Made by a program: the position numbers and the translations under genes. From positions 5,321,294 through 5,385,293 of the forward strand of contig OZ024790.1 in the NCBI GenBank assembly GCA_964017065.1: 64,000 nucleotides of DNA, read 5' to 3'. Within the stretch, counting starts at the first letter, position 1. Each line of letters opens with the position of its first letter. The notes under the pieces are model-generated. The model made no database searches. It was not told where the DNA came from and saw only the letters and a list, made by a program, of their open reading frames with translations. Shown here piece by piece: positions 11,573 through 24,449 of this stretch. Source of the DNA: Haliclona indistincta (taxonomy: Eukaryota > Porifera > Demospongiae > Haplosclerida > Chalinidae).

Positions 11573-14453
11573 CTACAAAAATAATGTTTTCATATTCAAA
11601 AATTGCCCAAAGATACTCAAGAGGAAGAATTATTGTTTTACATCTGCATAATATTTATTTTTAGTAACCAAAGCACCTTTCACTCTAAAGTAGACGTTAG
11701 TACCATTCTCTGTAAATAAATCTTGATAGCACTGATTGTGCTGAAAGGACGTCTATAGACAGAGTCTAATGTTTGCAAAAGAAACTAAACTAAACACTTA
11801 TACTATGGCAACAAGTTCTACGAAAGGAATCAATTGACATGGTGCAAGTAGACTTTTACATCAGCTCATTTTCTTAATTGTTACTAAACAGACAACTCAG
11901 TACAGTCTTAAAAAAAATCAAATACCGAATCATATACTTAATCTGCCAAATGCTGCCAGTGCATGCATGTACTAACCTATTACATCTCTCTCTCTCCACA
12001 TATGCACAGTTGTTTAGCAACATGCAGCTTTTATATATTGTAGGGTTTAGTCAGAAGGTGATCCTTCCACAAATTCAACAACAAATACTTCCTTCCTATA
12101 GTCAGTAACCTTCTAGTGTTCAATACTCGACTACAGTCATGATAATACTTGTTTATATCAGACCTACATTGTTGTTCACCTCCTCAACAATAGAAGACAA
12201 TTATGTAATTCGTTGCTATAGTAATTATGTATATTGAGTTTGGCCTCGCAATTATAAATTCAGTGTAAGCATCCTTAATTTCACTCATGTGTAGATCGCA
12301 CTGTGTCCTCCCTGGCCATGCATGCTACAAGCTTTCTTTCTAGGCTACTATCGCTCACAAAGCAGTTCAAGAGCCATAGAACTTGAAAAGACTACTCTGG
12401 CGCCGGCTGCTGCTCTTGCTGCATCGATCTTGCCCATATTATTCCTTGGCTTGTATGAAACCTTGTGTACAGAGAGAACAGCATGTCTTAAACTGTGTCT
12501 TTATGTGAGTTGACCAGTTTCAATGTTGTGTACACACTGGCTGTGTGTTACTTGGCCTGTAGATATGGATGTCACACCAGCTTCCTGGATACACAGTTCA
12601 ATAGTCTGTGTATCCAGACACTAATTTGTAGAATGTGGAAACCTGAGAAGTTTCCACTATATCCACAAAGACAACCGGATGTTATGTTAAAGAGTGAAGT
12701 AGTTAGTTAGTGAGCCATAATGTGTTAATGATAATTCCATTTAGTGAATTATGTCATGGGTATATAGTAATATTAAAATGTGCATGGCTTCAGGTTGTGG
12801 AACTTATCTGTATTACTGACTAGTGGTGCAACACCATCAGTGGCTGGCTCCACTCCAGTATTGCTGTCTGCTAGTAGCGTTTAGATCACTCAACGGGTGT
12901 TGACCTTGTGGTTCATTTCTTGCTGAGTGTATCAGTTTATAGGATGAAAAATTGGATTAGGTTTGCTAGCAGATCAATGAAAAAGTGTTCCAAAGACAGC
13001 TGCAGCAGAGCAATTGCTCCCTCAAACATAGCAGTGGCAGAGCACACTCAGACTACAGACTCCAGAAACACAATTTTTGTATTCAAACCTGCCCAGAAAT
13101 ACTGAAAGTAAACCTTATTGGCTTAGTCGGGTAATCTTAACGCTGCTAGATACTCAAGCACTGCGCAAAGAGCCGTTTTATTGCTGCGTAATGTCGAGAA
13201 TTGTTATCTCATAAAATAATATTAATTAGCAAAATTTTCTCCTTTCCACTGCATCGAATCTTTATGCCAATAATATCTTAAAGTCCTGTCCAAGTTTTAT
13301 AGCTGCAACTCTGTCTCCATGGCTACAATCGAGACTTCGCATGATGAAGAGTCTTATGACCCTACATGCAAGGAATACTCGAGATGAGATATACAATCAT
13401 GTGATACACATTAAGGTCGAGAGAGCACATACATTTCCTGAAGCCATACAAATTGCCTGCTATCTTAACAATTTGCATTCTTCCTGTTCGGTATGTCATA
13501 AATATTAACTGAGTGTGTTCTGTCAGTTGATTCCTCGTTCTGTTGACTTGCTATTAACATGTTTAAGAGCAAAGTACATCGCTCGTGTGGCTTGGAACAA
13601 AGGAACCACACCACTACATTCTTCAAAAACAGCAAAAGAGCTTCTAGTATACAACAAATGACACTATGTTAATCTGTTAGACAGTGTCCTAACCAATAAT
13701 TAGAAACCTAAGAGCCTTTTCAATGTAGAGTCCGAGCATGGCGAAATTCTATGATACAGTACATTGTAAATAGCGTGATGGTTCTAAATAATTGAATGCA
13801 CTGTAAAACCGACTTGCGAGCACTATAAAAATTTCAGTTGAACTCTGCACACACTGATCTGAGCCATAAGATCGGATTCTATTATGACCAATTCTATTGC
13901 AAAAGTGCAAATTCTGAAATAAATTCTCCATGCATCACTAAACTGTGGTCTGAGCTGAACTCATGTTTATCTCTTAGGTCAGTTTAAATCTAGCTGTCCC
14001 TACCGCCCACAGGATAAGAATTCCCTGTGTGATAATTCATTCATCACTTCCAGTAATGTTCACTTCCAACAATGTCCAACCTAGTGATGCTTAGCAACAC
14101 TGGTAAATGAATGGGTGCATGTGCACTTATAGTGTTTCATTACTTCCTCTGTGTCATTGGTAGCTGCTCCTAGTAGGTTTGATAGAAAAACATGTAAGTT
14201 TTCCTTCCAGACTCTTCCAAACCTAGCTTAGTGGAGACCACAGTGAATCTAGATGGTGTTATAGCTTGATCTTAGTCACTACCTTTAGTGTTCTCACCAG
14301 AATTGTGCATTAATGAACTCTTTGATTATTAATTATTCATGAGCGCATAGTTAAAATACTAAGCTAGCAGACTTTTATGCAGTTTTTATGACATAAAGAC
14401 ATTTGCACAATGTCACATGTGTTCTGATTGTAAAGAAAGAGAATGTGTTAGTA

Positions 14454-14594
14454 CAGGGGATTGCAAGTTGCTTGACAAAACAATTTCGTGTTAGCACATG
14501 CGCATAGCGTGTTTCTGTATAATAATTGTACAGAAAACGTAGTGTGCGCATGTGCTAGTAGGAAAATGTTTGTCAAGCAACCTGCAAACCTCTG
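14454..14594. mobile_element. Fold-back MITE in unit B, TA target duplication
   Basis: The 141-bp, almost fully palindromic insertion runs from CAGGGGATTGCAAGTTGCTT to AAGCAACCTGCAAACCTCTG, flanked by TA on both sides. Unit C has the empty site GTGTTAGTAGCTAAAG. The TA duplication suggests a Tc1/mariner-type mobiliser. Confidence 0.75.
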
Positions 14595-15075
14595 TAGCTA
14601 AAGAAAAATCGCTGACTATTAGTAAGCGTAAACCATCAAAGCATCACATGCTAAGCTGCATGACATAACTCACTAAATTATGAATAATTATTATCATTAC
14701 AGTCGTGTATTATGAATATCATTAGCATTCTTGGATATCTGCATCATCAGTTCATCACTAGTCCGAACACATTCACTAATCCGAACAGTTTTCTGTTAGC
14801 GCGGACGAAGGTCTACTTTTTACTGCATAAATGTGGATTCACAGAACCTCCACGAAGCTGACAGTATATAATACATGAGCCCCTTTTACATGATTTGTGA
14901 CCACTGGATGAGATTTTTGGTTCTTAAAATCTACCCTTAACAATTATGAAAGTAATGTGGTGGGTTAATGAACTTACTAACAAATGAATACCTATACTAC
15001 TAAGTTGTTGCCATGGTATTATGAGGTAGCAGGGCTTAATTGAGTGGGTTTTAACACCTCCCAACTTCCTTCCAG

Positions 15076-16319
15076 GTCACTTGTAGCTCTTTCATTAATC
15101 CTCTCTCTCCTGCTGTTCAAACCTGCTCCACTATACATTCTTGACGAGGTGGATGCTGCGCTTGACCTCTCACACACTCAGAACATTGGTCAGATGTTGA
15201 GGAGCCATTTTAAGCACTCTCAGTTCATCGTAGTGTCGCTGAAGGACGGTATGTTTAGCAATGCCAACGTGCTCTTCAAGACCAAGTTTGTAGATGGTGT
15301 GTCAACAGTTGCAAGGTATAATAAATTTATCGCTCTCTCTCTCTTTCTCTCCCTTATTCTCTCTCTCCCTCCATCCCTCTCTTATAATACAAAAGCTTTT
15401 TAGTGCATGATACAATATCTGACAAACATACTGCATTAAATTATCCCAACTTTCCTCAAAACACTTACTATATCACTCACATCCTAGTGTAACTGTACAG
15501 TAAGGAAATACTCAACTATGTCACAAGTTTGGCATAGTTGATGTTAATTTCTTAGGTTTCACTTGTTGACCATCAAACTTAACTCTCTGTAGTAATAATT
15601 GCTTTAGTCGTTTTTTTTTTTCAAGTTTAGAGAGTTTTAGTTGCCTGTTTGACAAGCTTCAGCTTCTTACAATAGAAAACCCTCGATCCCGTAGCTTTTT
15701 TTGCAGCCCGTAGCTGAAGACTGAGGTATTAAACTGCCATTTTTGGCATACTAAAGTTTCAACAAGACACCAGACATTAGATAGCTACACTTGAGAGAAC
15801 GATGGCATAACAGCCTAAACTGTGGCGGGAGGGCACCCCCTCTACACGTAAAAGCAGGTAACAGGAAAGATCATGTGATGCTCTCTCATTAACATTTCTC
15901 CCGAAAACATTCTTGTTCTCTTCGTATCTTATTTCTCTGTTGAAACCAGTGTTTTCAGTTTAAGCTAATTTCCCTCTATGCTTTGAAGTAATACTTATTA
16001 ACCCAATACATTGAAAGAGATTATCGTTAGTTGTTGATTTTGAGGAGACGATGCCTCTTCTGTTCTTATCCTTGCTCTTGTATCTACGTAGTTCTTTAAA
16101 CCTCCAAAGTTCACAATGAACCTTTAGCTGAACCCTCGACATAAAAACATTTTTGGATAAGTGGTGCAACAATGCTAATGATATTCATAAACAAATAATG
16201 TTATTCACAAGCTTGTAATTAAAATTAGAACTTATGACAATTAAATTTCTCTCTCACACACACACTGTAGGTATGTCAATCCACGAGCTTCATCAGGTGC
16301 TTCCTCTCGAGCTCATTAA
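15076..16319 (+). pseudogene. Duplicated SMC2 terminal exons, unit B (premature stop in the tail)
   Basis: Exon 15076-15315 is a full-length, open copy of SMC2 exon 6428-6667, including the Walker B and D-loop residues, with intact acceptor and donor. The following exon begins at 16271 after CACTGTAG and reads [15 protein letters not shown], then hits TAA at 16317-16319 where unit A has GAA. This would remove the last 35 or so residues of the tail but not the ATPase head. There is no promoter or upstream SMC2 exon in unit B. It is either an inert partial duplicate or an alternative 3' end reached by splicing from the exon at 746-897. Open reading of the conserved exon alone does not decide between these. 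Confidence 0.75.
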
Positions 16320-16608
16320 GACAAAGAGAATGGTGATGGCCACAGCACAGCGACCAAGCACACCCAATCCGCTAGCAACAGAGCAAAGAGGCCTCGCACA
16401 ACTCAACCACAGACTAGTTATTAAAACCAGAGCTAGTTATTAAACCTACACACACCTATGCACACTTATTACTGTTTTTTCCAACACATTGTGTTATTCC
16501 GATGTATTGCATTCTTATAATACTCTCTTCATTATTCAAATACACATGAAAATAAGATTTGCATGATACAGAATTAACTCTATTTATAAGCTACATGAAT
16601 GTTCTTGG

Positions 16609-17438
16609 TTATTTTGGACAAGTTACTTGTCCAGATGTTGATAGCTTGCAGTTTATGCCGTTTCCAAAGTTCACTACAGCCAGTACAGCAGCTGCTTGCG
16701 GGTGACCAGAGAATGTTGCTGCAATCCACTCCCTTTGTTTTGCTACAGCTCGGTTCAAACTATTAAACATTGATCTCAATTGATGGTGAAAGTCTTGGGA
16801 GTTCCTGTAGATGTCCATGAAGTTGCACAGTGCGTTCACACTGGCAGTGCTTGTTGCTGGAGTGGAGCAGTTGTAAAAATCAGCAGGTGCATTACTGACA
16901 AATTTCATCTGCAAAAAGCCATGAGAGAGGAAAAATAAAATTTCTTGCAGTCTAGTGGTAGTTAGCAGCTGCTTACCCATTGACATGTATTGTTCAAGAC
17001 ACCGTCCACTATTGCTTGGATCACTATGGTTTCTGCTGATGAGTTGGTGATCTCCACATGTTGTTGCACCTCGTCCCTTTGACTAGCTAGTTCACAGATA
17101 CTGTGGACAGCACTCGTGTAGTTTCTCCTGTTGGGGCCACTCAATGGAGAGAAATCTAGTCTCGCTGTAGTTATCTGCACAAACACAAAATGATATAAAT
17201 CACCTATTCTAGTGATGCAATAGATAGGCTTGTGTAAGCACGTGTTCCTGCAGCTCACCGATATTCTAGAAAGAACGTTCAGGCCAGAATAAAACGCCTG
17301 TGGTATGACTATCTGGCTCGTGCCTGCCATCGTCATGTTTGGAGTGGGCATCGCTAGAACGCTCAACTTGCTGCATATGATCAGAATGCAGCTAATGGTT
17401 GCAATAAGGAAGCTTGTTGGAGATGATGTTGGCGCCAT
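16609..17438 (-). CDS. Small secreted protein of unknown family, copy B
   Basis: Exons 17438-17259, 17174-16977 and 16908-16609 have the same lengths (180, 198 and 300 bases) and phases as copy A and encode 225 residues. The signal peptide (MAPTSSPTSFLIATISCILIICSKLSVLA), the six cysteines and the ending GQVTCPK are kept. Differences from copy A are scattered single substitutions such as ISC V/I and FY N/D. There are no frameshifts or stops. It lies in unit B, downstream of and convergent with the duplicated SMC2 exons. Confidence 0.8.
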
Positions 17439-17518
17439 TGAAGAAGATTTTATGAGAGATGTCTTTCTTACTAAGACTGTAGATACTGTTCCCGGTGAAG
17501 ATTGAAGACGGAGCACCT

Positions 17519-17526
17519 CTTTTATA
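17519..17526 (-). promoter_or_regulatory. TATA box of the secreted-protein gene, copy B
   Basis: TATAAAAG on the minus strand, 81 bases before the ATG at 17438, in the same context as in copies A and C. Confidence 0.6.
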
Positions 17527-20500
17527 GCATGGAGCTGTTGATCGACCGGACTCCAAATCAGAAGCTCTTCTACACCCACGTGGCCGTGTGCACACGCTGT
17601 CGTGATTTCATTTTTGAAATGAATTATGAATTAATGTTGGCTGTGCTTCGTTTCCTCTGTCACAATCTTACATACATTAAACTGTCGTTCTGCATTATTT
17701 TTTGGGTTGCTGGTAGTTTCAGTTCACAAACTTCGTAAAAAGGAAACAGTTCGGAGAACCAAACTATCTTACAAGGTGTGACAAGCAAAATTTGCACTAG
17801 ATTAGTGTCAAGACAGCAGGACTGAAATTTTGCCGCAAGCTGGTGCATGTAGTCAGTAACAACATGGTCCTCAAGCAATGCTTTTATTATAATTATTATA
17901 GTTTATTGACTTAATTTTTTTACTGAGAGAAACACCAGTAAAGATACTTGACAAACCTCTGAGACTGAAATTGTACAAAAGTCATATTACAACTGTAATT
18001 CCCGGTCCTGCACAGTATATTTCCCTGTTCAAGCTTTTTCCGGTCCTGCACCAGGTTTTACTATTTTAAATACTAATTTGAATGTGGCTCTGCATCTCCT
18101 CTATGTGCAGGCAATCATATAATTATACAGGGTGCGTTCCTGGGGCTACACTATTTGCACACCTGATCAACAAATTGTGTTGACACACTATAGACAGTAA
18201 ACACAGTATAGACATGATTTATTCATGACATTTGTGGCAGCAACTGTCTGTCACTGTGGTAACATTCAACACTATTTTTCTAAACCGAACCTATTCCCAC
18301 AGTTAAAGAATCATGCATGCATGCCTGTATTTGTATATGTTGTTACCATTGCTTGAATAGTGTAGTATAGAACACGCACCCGCCCATTCCCAGCACAGTT
18401 TAGCTAGTACAGAAATTTGATATGATTGACACCATGTATATGACATGCACTTCCATGTAATACATGCCACATCAAGTCAGCTATGCAATCAATTCAGTGA
18501 GTTCCGTGAATGTGACTGTAGTTCGTACTTTGTATTTAGCTATGACAAAACAACTTGTGAGCAACAAAGCCTGTATTGCTGTGTGTGCATGTGCTTTTTG
18601 CTTGTTTCTTTTGTTATAAGAGAATTTCTGTGTTACATTATTGCACACATGCATGCATCATCTTTCAATAGTGGGGTGCTTAAACTGAGCATTGCTAGAT
18701 AGCTAAAATTAATATCAAAATATTTCCAGAGAATTATTAGTTATCACAGTTACAAGGAGAAGATATTTTTATTGGTTTCCTCCTTTTTTAGTGTTAATAC
18801 TATACAACATTGGTGACTGAAGTACTATGGACACCTACATGGCTTGTCTGTAACCTGTGAGAAAATTATAATAATGTGAGAAAGTATATATATCATAATT
18901 GAATTGAGTTAGAAAGTTCTGTCACCATAGATAGAATGACTTACCATTTTTCCCAATCATCTAGGCAACTAACTACTTCAAAGCTAATGTTTGCACTTGC
19001 TAGGTTTGGGGATATAAGGTGTTATGATTAATGAGCTATAAGGTATGACCTAACTTTTTGGATATGAAAATGTTATTATTACAACTTAGCTCTTATACAC
19101 TTATACATAGCTTAATTGATATCTCATTTTGATGAGCTTGTGTATGAAAAAATGACATTTTCAGTTTAAGCACCCCGTTGTAAAATAGTGCATGTAAAAA
19201 CCATACAATTATCTCTTGCTTGCAACTAATTAGTTGTTATTTAAATGCCTAGCTAATGGGTCACTTCTGAGCAATGAATGTTTGTTATAGATTTAATGAA
19301 CTTTACAGGATGTGGATGTTCCAAAAATTTTTAAGTTGTCAATTTATATCTTGACACTGCAATTAGCTATATAGTTTTGCATGCCTTTGGTTGTGTTTTT
19401 AGCAAGATATACTAGCTCACTACGTACACAGTGTAGTACAAATGTCATGCAGTAACTTGTGAGAATGTGGTAGCCAGGGATTCTCTTTGGTCCCCTGGTC
19501 CTTCTTTGCAGCAGGATAACCCCTTCACAGTGATGTGTTTCTCAAAGCAATATATTCATATCCTGAATACATACACTGCACAGTTGATATAAAGTGAGCA
19601 TCCATGACATCAATACAGTTGGGAGCAGTGTAGCTATATAAACTCAAGCCATTTATGTTAACAGCACTTGTGTATCTATGGCAACGAGGTTATACCTAAG
19701 TTAGAGTGTCTCATGTATAATCTGTATATCTGCCAATTACATGTGTGCATGTAATTGACTAACATCCTGATACCCTATAATATCTTACCTTATATACCTG
19801 CCGTCATGTGCAGCATAGGATATGGAAATAGGGTCTGTTGTTGATGTGTTTTCTGCATGTCCTCTAATCGACCAAAACCAGGGACAGTGGAAGCAATTGC
19901 TTCTCCAAAAATAGCAGTGGGGCAGTACTCAAACTACAAAAGTAATGTTTTCATATTCAAAAATTGCCCAAAGATACTCAAGAGGAAGAATTAATGTTTT
20001 ACATCCGCATATAATTATTTTGCTAACCAAAACTCTAACTAGACAGTCATCTTGATAGCACTGATTGTGCTGAAAGGACGTCTAGACAACAAGACAGAGT
20101 CTAATGTTTGCAAAAGAAACTAAACTAAACACTAATACTATGGCAACAAGTTCTACAAAAGACATGCATGCATGGTGCAAGTAGACTTTTACATCAGCTC
20201 ATTTCTTACTAAACAGACAACTCAGTATACAGTCTAAAAACAAATCAAATACCGTACTAATATCAAACATCTCAATCGTTTACTTAATCTGCCAGTGCAT
20301 TAAAGCTTATTACCTCTCTCTCTCTCCACATATGCACAGTTATTTAGCAACATGCAGCTTTTATATATCTTAGGGTTTAGTCAGAGGGTGATCCTTCCAC
20401 AAATTTAACAACAAATGCTTCCTTCCTATAGTCAGTATAGTAATATAGTGTTCGATACTCAACTACAGTCATAATACAAACATTAATACTTGTTTATATC

Positions 20501-22978
20501 AGACCTACATTGTTGTTCACCTCCTCAATAATGGAAGACAATTATATAAGTTGATAACATGAAATTTTATTTCAAAATGAACGAAATTAAAGAGAGAGAG
20601 CCTCAAATTTGTGGCTGTGTGTTACTTACCCTGTAGATATGGATGTCACACCAACTTCCTGGATACAAAGTTCTATAGTCTGTGTATCCAGTCACTAATT
20701 TGTAGAATGTGGAAACCTGAGAAGTTTCCACTATATCCACAAAGACAAGGGATGTTGTCTTAAAGAGTGAAGTAGTTAGTTAGTGAGCCATAATGTGTTA
20801 ATGATAATACCAAGTATTTAGTAATATTAAAATGTGCATGGCTTCAGGTTGTGGAACTTATCTGTGTTACTGACTAGTGGTGCAACACCATCAGTGGCTG
20901 GCTCCACTCCAGTATTGCTGTCTGCTAGTAGTGTAGTGTCTATGAATGATATCCTGTATAGCAGCATTTAGATCACTCAACGGGTGTTGACCTAGTGGTT
21001 CTTTCCTTGCTGAGTCTATCAGTTTATAGGATGAAAAATTGGATTAGGTTTGCTACCAGAGCAATGCAAAAGTGTTTCAAAGGCAGGTGCAGCAGAACAA
21101 TTGTTCCCTCAAACATAGCAGTGGCAGAGCACTGCTCCTCATACTCAGACTACAGAAATACATTTTTTGTATTCAAACCTGCCAAGAAATACTGAAAGTA
21201 AACCTTACTGGCTTAGTTGGGTAATCTTAACGCTGCTAAATACTCAAGTACTGCGCAAAGAGCCATTTATTGCTGCATAACGGCGAGAATTGTCATCTCA
21301 TAAATATTAATTAGCAAAATTTTCTCCTTTCCACTGCATCGAATCTTTTTGCCAATAATATCTTAACGAAGTCCTGTCCAAGTTTTTTAGCTGCAACTCT
21401 GTCTCCATGGCTACAATCAAGACTTTGCATGATGAAAGAGTCTTATGACCCTACATGCAAGGATGAGATATACAATCATGTGATACACATTAAGGTCAAG
21501 AGAGCACATACATTACCTGAAGCCATACAATTGCCTGCTATCTTAACAATTTGCAACTTCCTGTTCGTTATGTCATAAATTATTCTGTCAGTAGATTACT
21601 CGTTCTGTTGACTTACTATTAACAGGTTTAAGAGCAAGTACATCGCTCGTGTGGCTTGTAACAAATGAACCACACCACTACATTCTTCACAAACAGTAAA
21701 CAAGCTTCTAGTATACAACAAATGACATTATGTTAATCTGTTAGACAGCGTCCTGAGCAATTTAGAAGCCTTAGCATCTGAGCATAGCGAAATTCTATGA
21801 TAAATACCGTGATGGTTTCTAAATAATGTAGATCTGATTGAATGCACTGTAAAACCAGCATGCGAGTACTATAAAACTTTTTCAGTTGAACTCTGCACAC
21901 AAAACCATAATCTGGGCCAAAAGATCGGATTCTATATGAGCAAATCTGTTATACCCTACCTACTGCAAGAGTGCAAATTCTGAAAAAAATATCCATGCAT
22001 CATTAAACTGTGGTCTGAGCTGAACTCATGTCAATCTCTTAGGTCAGTTTAAGTCTAGCTGTCCCTACCGCCCACAGGATAATAATTCCCTAGTGTAGTT
22101 GTGTGATAATTCATTCATCACTTCCAGTAATGTCCACTTCCAATAATGTCCAACCTAGTGATGCTAGTGTTCTTAGCAACACTGGTAAATGAATGGGTGC
22201 ATGTGCACTTATAGTGTTTCATGACTTCCTCTGTGTCATTGGTAGCTGCTCTTAGTAGGTTTGATAGAAAAACATGTAAGTTTTCCTTCCAGACTCTTCC
22301 AAACCTAGCTTAGTGGAGACCACAGTAATCTAGATGGTGTTATAGCTTGATCTTAGTCACTACCTTTAGTGTTCTCACCAGAATTGTGCATTAATGAACT
22401 CTTTGATTATTAATTATTCATTAGCGCATAGTTAAAATACTAGGCTAGCAGAGTTTTATACAGTTTTTATGACATAAAGACATTTTTCACTTGTATTCTG
22501 ATAGTAAGGAAAGAGAATGTGTTAGTAGCTAAAGAAAAATCACAGACTATTAGTAAACCATCATAGCATCGCATGCTAAGCTGCATGACATAACTCACTA
22601 AATTCTGAATGACTATTATCATTACATAATTATTATGAATATCATTAGCATTCTTGGATATCTGCATCATCAGTTCATCACTAATCTGAACAGTTTTCCT
22701 GTTAGCGCAGACGAAGGTCTACTTTTTACTGCATAAAATTAATGTGGATTCACAGAACCTCCACGAACCTGATAGTGTATAATACATGAGCCCCTTTTAC
22801 ATGATTTGTGACCACTGGATGAGATTTTTGTTTCTTAAAATCTACCCTTAACAATTATGAAATGTAATGTGGTGGGTAATGAACTTATACTACTAATTTG
22901 TTACCATGGTATTATGGATCATGATGAGGTAACAGGACTTAATTGAGTGGGTTTTGACACCTTCCAACTTCCTTCCAG

Positions 22979-23200
22979 GTCACTTGTAGCTCTTTCATTA
23001 ATCCTCTCTCTCCTGTTGTTCATTCTTGACGAGGTGGATGCTGCACTTGACCTCTCACACACTCAGAACATTGGTCAGATGTTGAGGAGCCATTTTAAGC
23101 ACTCTCAGTTCATCGTAGTGTCACTGAAGGACGGTATGTTCAGCAATGCCAACGTGCTCTTCAAGACCAAGTTTGTAGATGGTGTGTCAACAGTTGCAAG
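22979..23200 (+). pseudogene. Duplicated SMC2 head exon, unit C, with 18-bp deletion
   Basis: This is a copy of SMC2 exon 6428-6667 with the bases coding KPAPLY deleted in frame, so that SLLLF runs directly into [10 protein letters not shown]. The lost residues precede the Walker B strand and are conserved in SMC2, so a protein using this exon would probably be defective. Splice sites at both ends are intact (acceptor TTCCAG, donor AAG|GTATAA). The matching terminal exon in this unit lies on the opposite strand, so no normal SMC2 end can be made from unit C. Confidence 0.75.
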
Positions 23201-23561
23201 GTATAATAAATTTATCACTCTTTCTTTCTCTCTCTCTCTTTCTCTCCCTTATTCTCTCTCTCTCCCTCCATTCCTCTCTTATACTACAAGAGCTTTTAGT
23301 GCATGATACAATATCTGACAAACATACTGCATAAAATTATCCCAACAGCTTTACATTTACTCTATCACTCACATCCTTTGGCATAGTTGATGTTAATTTC
23401 TTAGGTTTCACTTGTTGACCATAAAACTTAACTCTCTGCAGTAATAATAATGCTTTAGTCGATTTTTCTCAAGTTTAGACAGTTTTAGTTACCTGTTCGA
23501 CAAGCTTTACCTTCCTACAATAGAAAACCCTTGAATAGTATTGCAGCCCGTAGCTGAAGAA

Positions 23562-24314
23562 AAAGCAGCACTAAGTGTGCATAGGTGCCTGTAGGGTTAA
23601 TAACTAGCTCTGGTTTTAATAACTAGTCTGGGGTTAAGTTGTGCGAGGCCTCTTTGCTCTGTTGCTAGCGGGTTGGGTGTGCTTGGTCGCTATACTGTGG
23701 CCATCACCATTCTCTTTGTCATCATGAGCTCGAGAGGAAACACCTGATGATGCTCGTGGATTGACATACCTACAGTGTGTGAGAGAGAGAAATTTAATTA
23801 TCATTACTCACAAGTTCTAAACTTAATTACAAGCTTGTGAATAATATTACGTGTCTATGAATATCATTAGCATTGTTACACCATGTATCCAAAAATGTTT
23901 TTATGTCAAGGGTTCGGCTAAAGGTTCATTGTGATACAGACTACGTTCACTACGTAGATACAGAAGCAAGGATAAGAACAAAAGAGGCATCATCTCCTCA
24001 AAATCAACAACTAATGATAATCTCTTTCAATGTATTGGGTTAATAAGTGCTACTTCAAAGAAATTAGTTAAAACTGAAAACACTGGTTTCAACAGAGAAA
24101 TAAGATACGAAGAGAACAAGAATGTTTTCGGGAGAGATGTTAATGAGAGAGCATCACATGATCTTTCCTGTTACCTGCTTTTACGTGTAGAGGGGTGCCC
24201 TCCCGTCACAGTTTAGGCTGCTATGCCATCGTTCTCTCAAGTGTAGCTATCTAATATCTGGTGTCTTGTTAAGAGTTTAGTATGCCAAAAATGGCTGTTT
24301 AATACCTCAGTTCC
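23562..24314 (-). other. Inverted segment in unit C carrying the SMC2 terminal exon
   Basis: In units A and B the order is GCAGCCCGTAGCTGAAG, then ACTGAGGTATT and onward to the SMC2 last exon, then TTGTTTTCCAACACATTG. In unit C the first and last blocks are in place (about 23545-23561 and 24315 onward) but everything between is reverse-complemented. The complement of ACTGAGGTATT lies at about 24300-24311 and the last SMC2 exon reads on the minus strand at 23616-23769. That exon keeps its full 154-base length and its splice acceptor. This is a local inversion of about 750 bp after the duplication. Confidence 0.85.
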
Positions 24315-24449
24315 TTGTTTTCCAACACATTGCGTTATTCCGATGTATTGCAATCTTATAATAATCTCTTCATTATTCAAATGCACATGAAAATAAGATT
24401 TGCATGATACAGAATTAACTCTATTTATAAGCTACATGAATATTCTTGG

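Larger units (their letters stand above)
1365..12440 (+). repeat. Tandem segmental duplication, unit A
   Basis: First of three direct copies of one block. It opens with the sequence CTTGGCTTGTATGAAACCTT (about 1372), which recurs at about 12446 where unit B begins. It contains SMC2 exons 6428-6667 and 7588-7741 and a complete minus-strand secreted-protein gene. It is about 3 kb longer than B and C because of insertions found only here (near 1.83-2.7, 2.96-3.15, 3.68-4.46, 5.48-6.10 and 10.75-10.97 kb). Its right end (about 12225-12400) matches guanylate kinase intron sequence at about 28950-29110. The ancestral block therefore reached into the guanylate kinase gene. Boundaries are by eye and good to tens of bases. 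Confidence 0.85.
12441..20610 (+). repeat. Tandem segmental duplication, unit B
   Basis: Second direct copy of the block, about 8.2 kb. It carries a copy of the last two SMC2 exons (15076-15315 and 16271 onward) and an intact secreted-protein gene (16609-17438, minus). The right end is sharp: GAGAGAGAGCCTCAAATTTG at 20591-20611 is followed at once by the unit start, GTGGCTGTGTGTTACTTACC. The same left-flank sequence closes unit C at about 28445. Unit B alone carries a 141-bp fold-back insertion at 14454. Confidence 0.85.
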
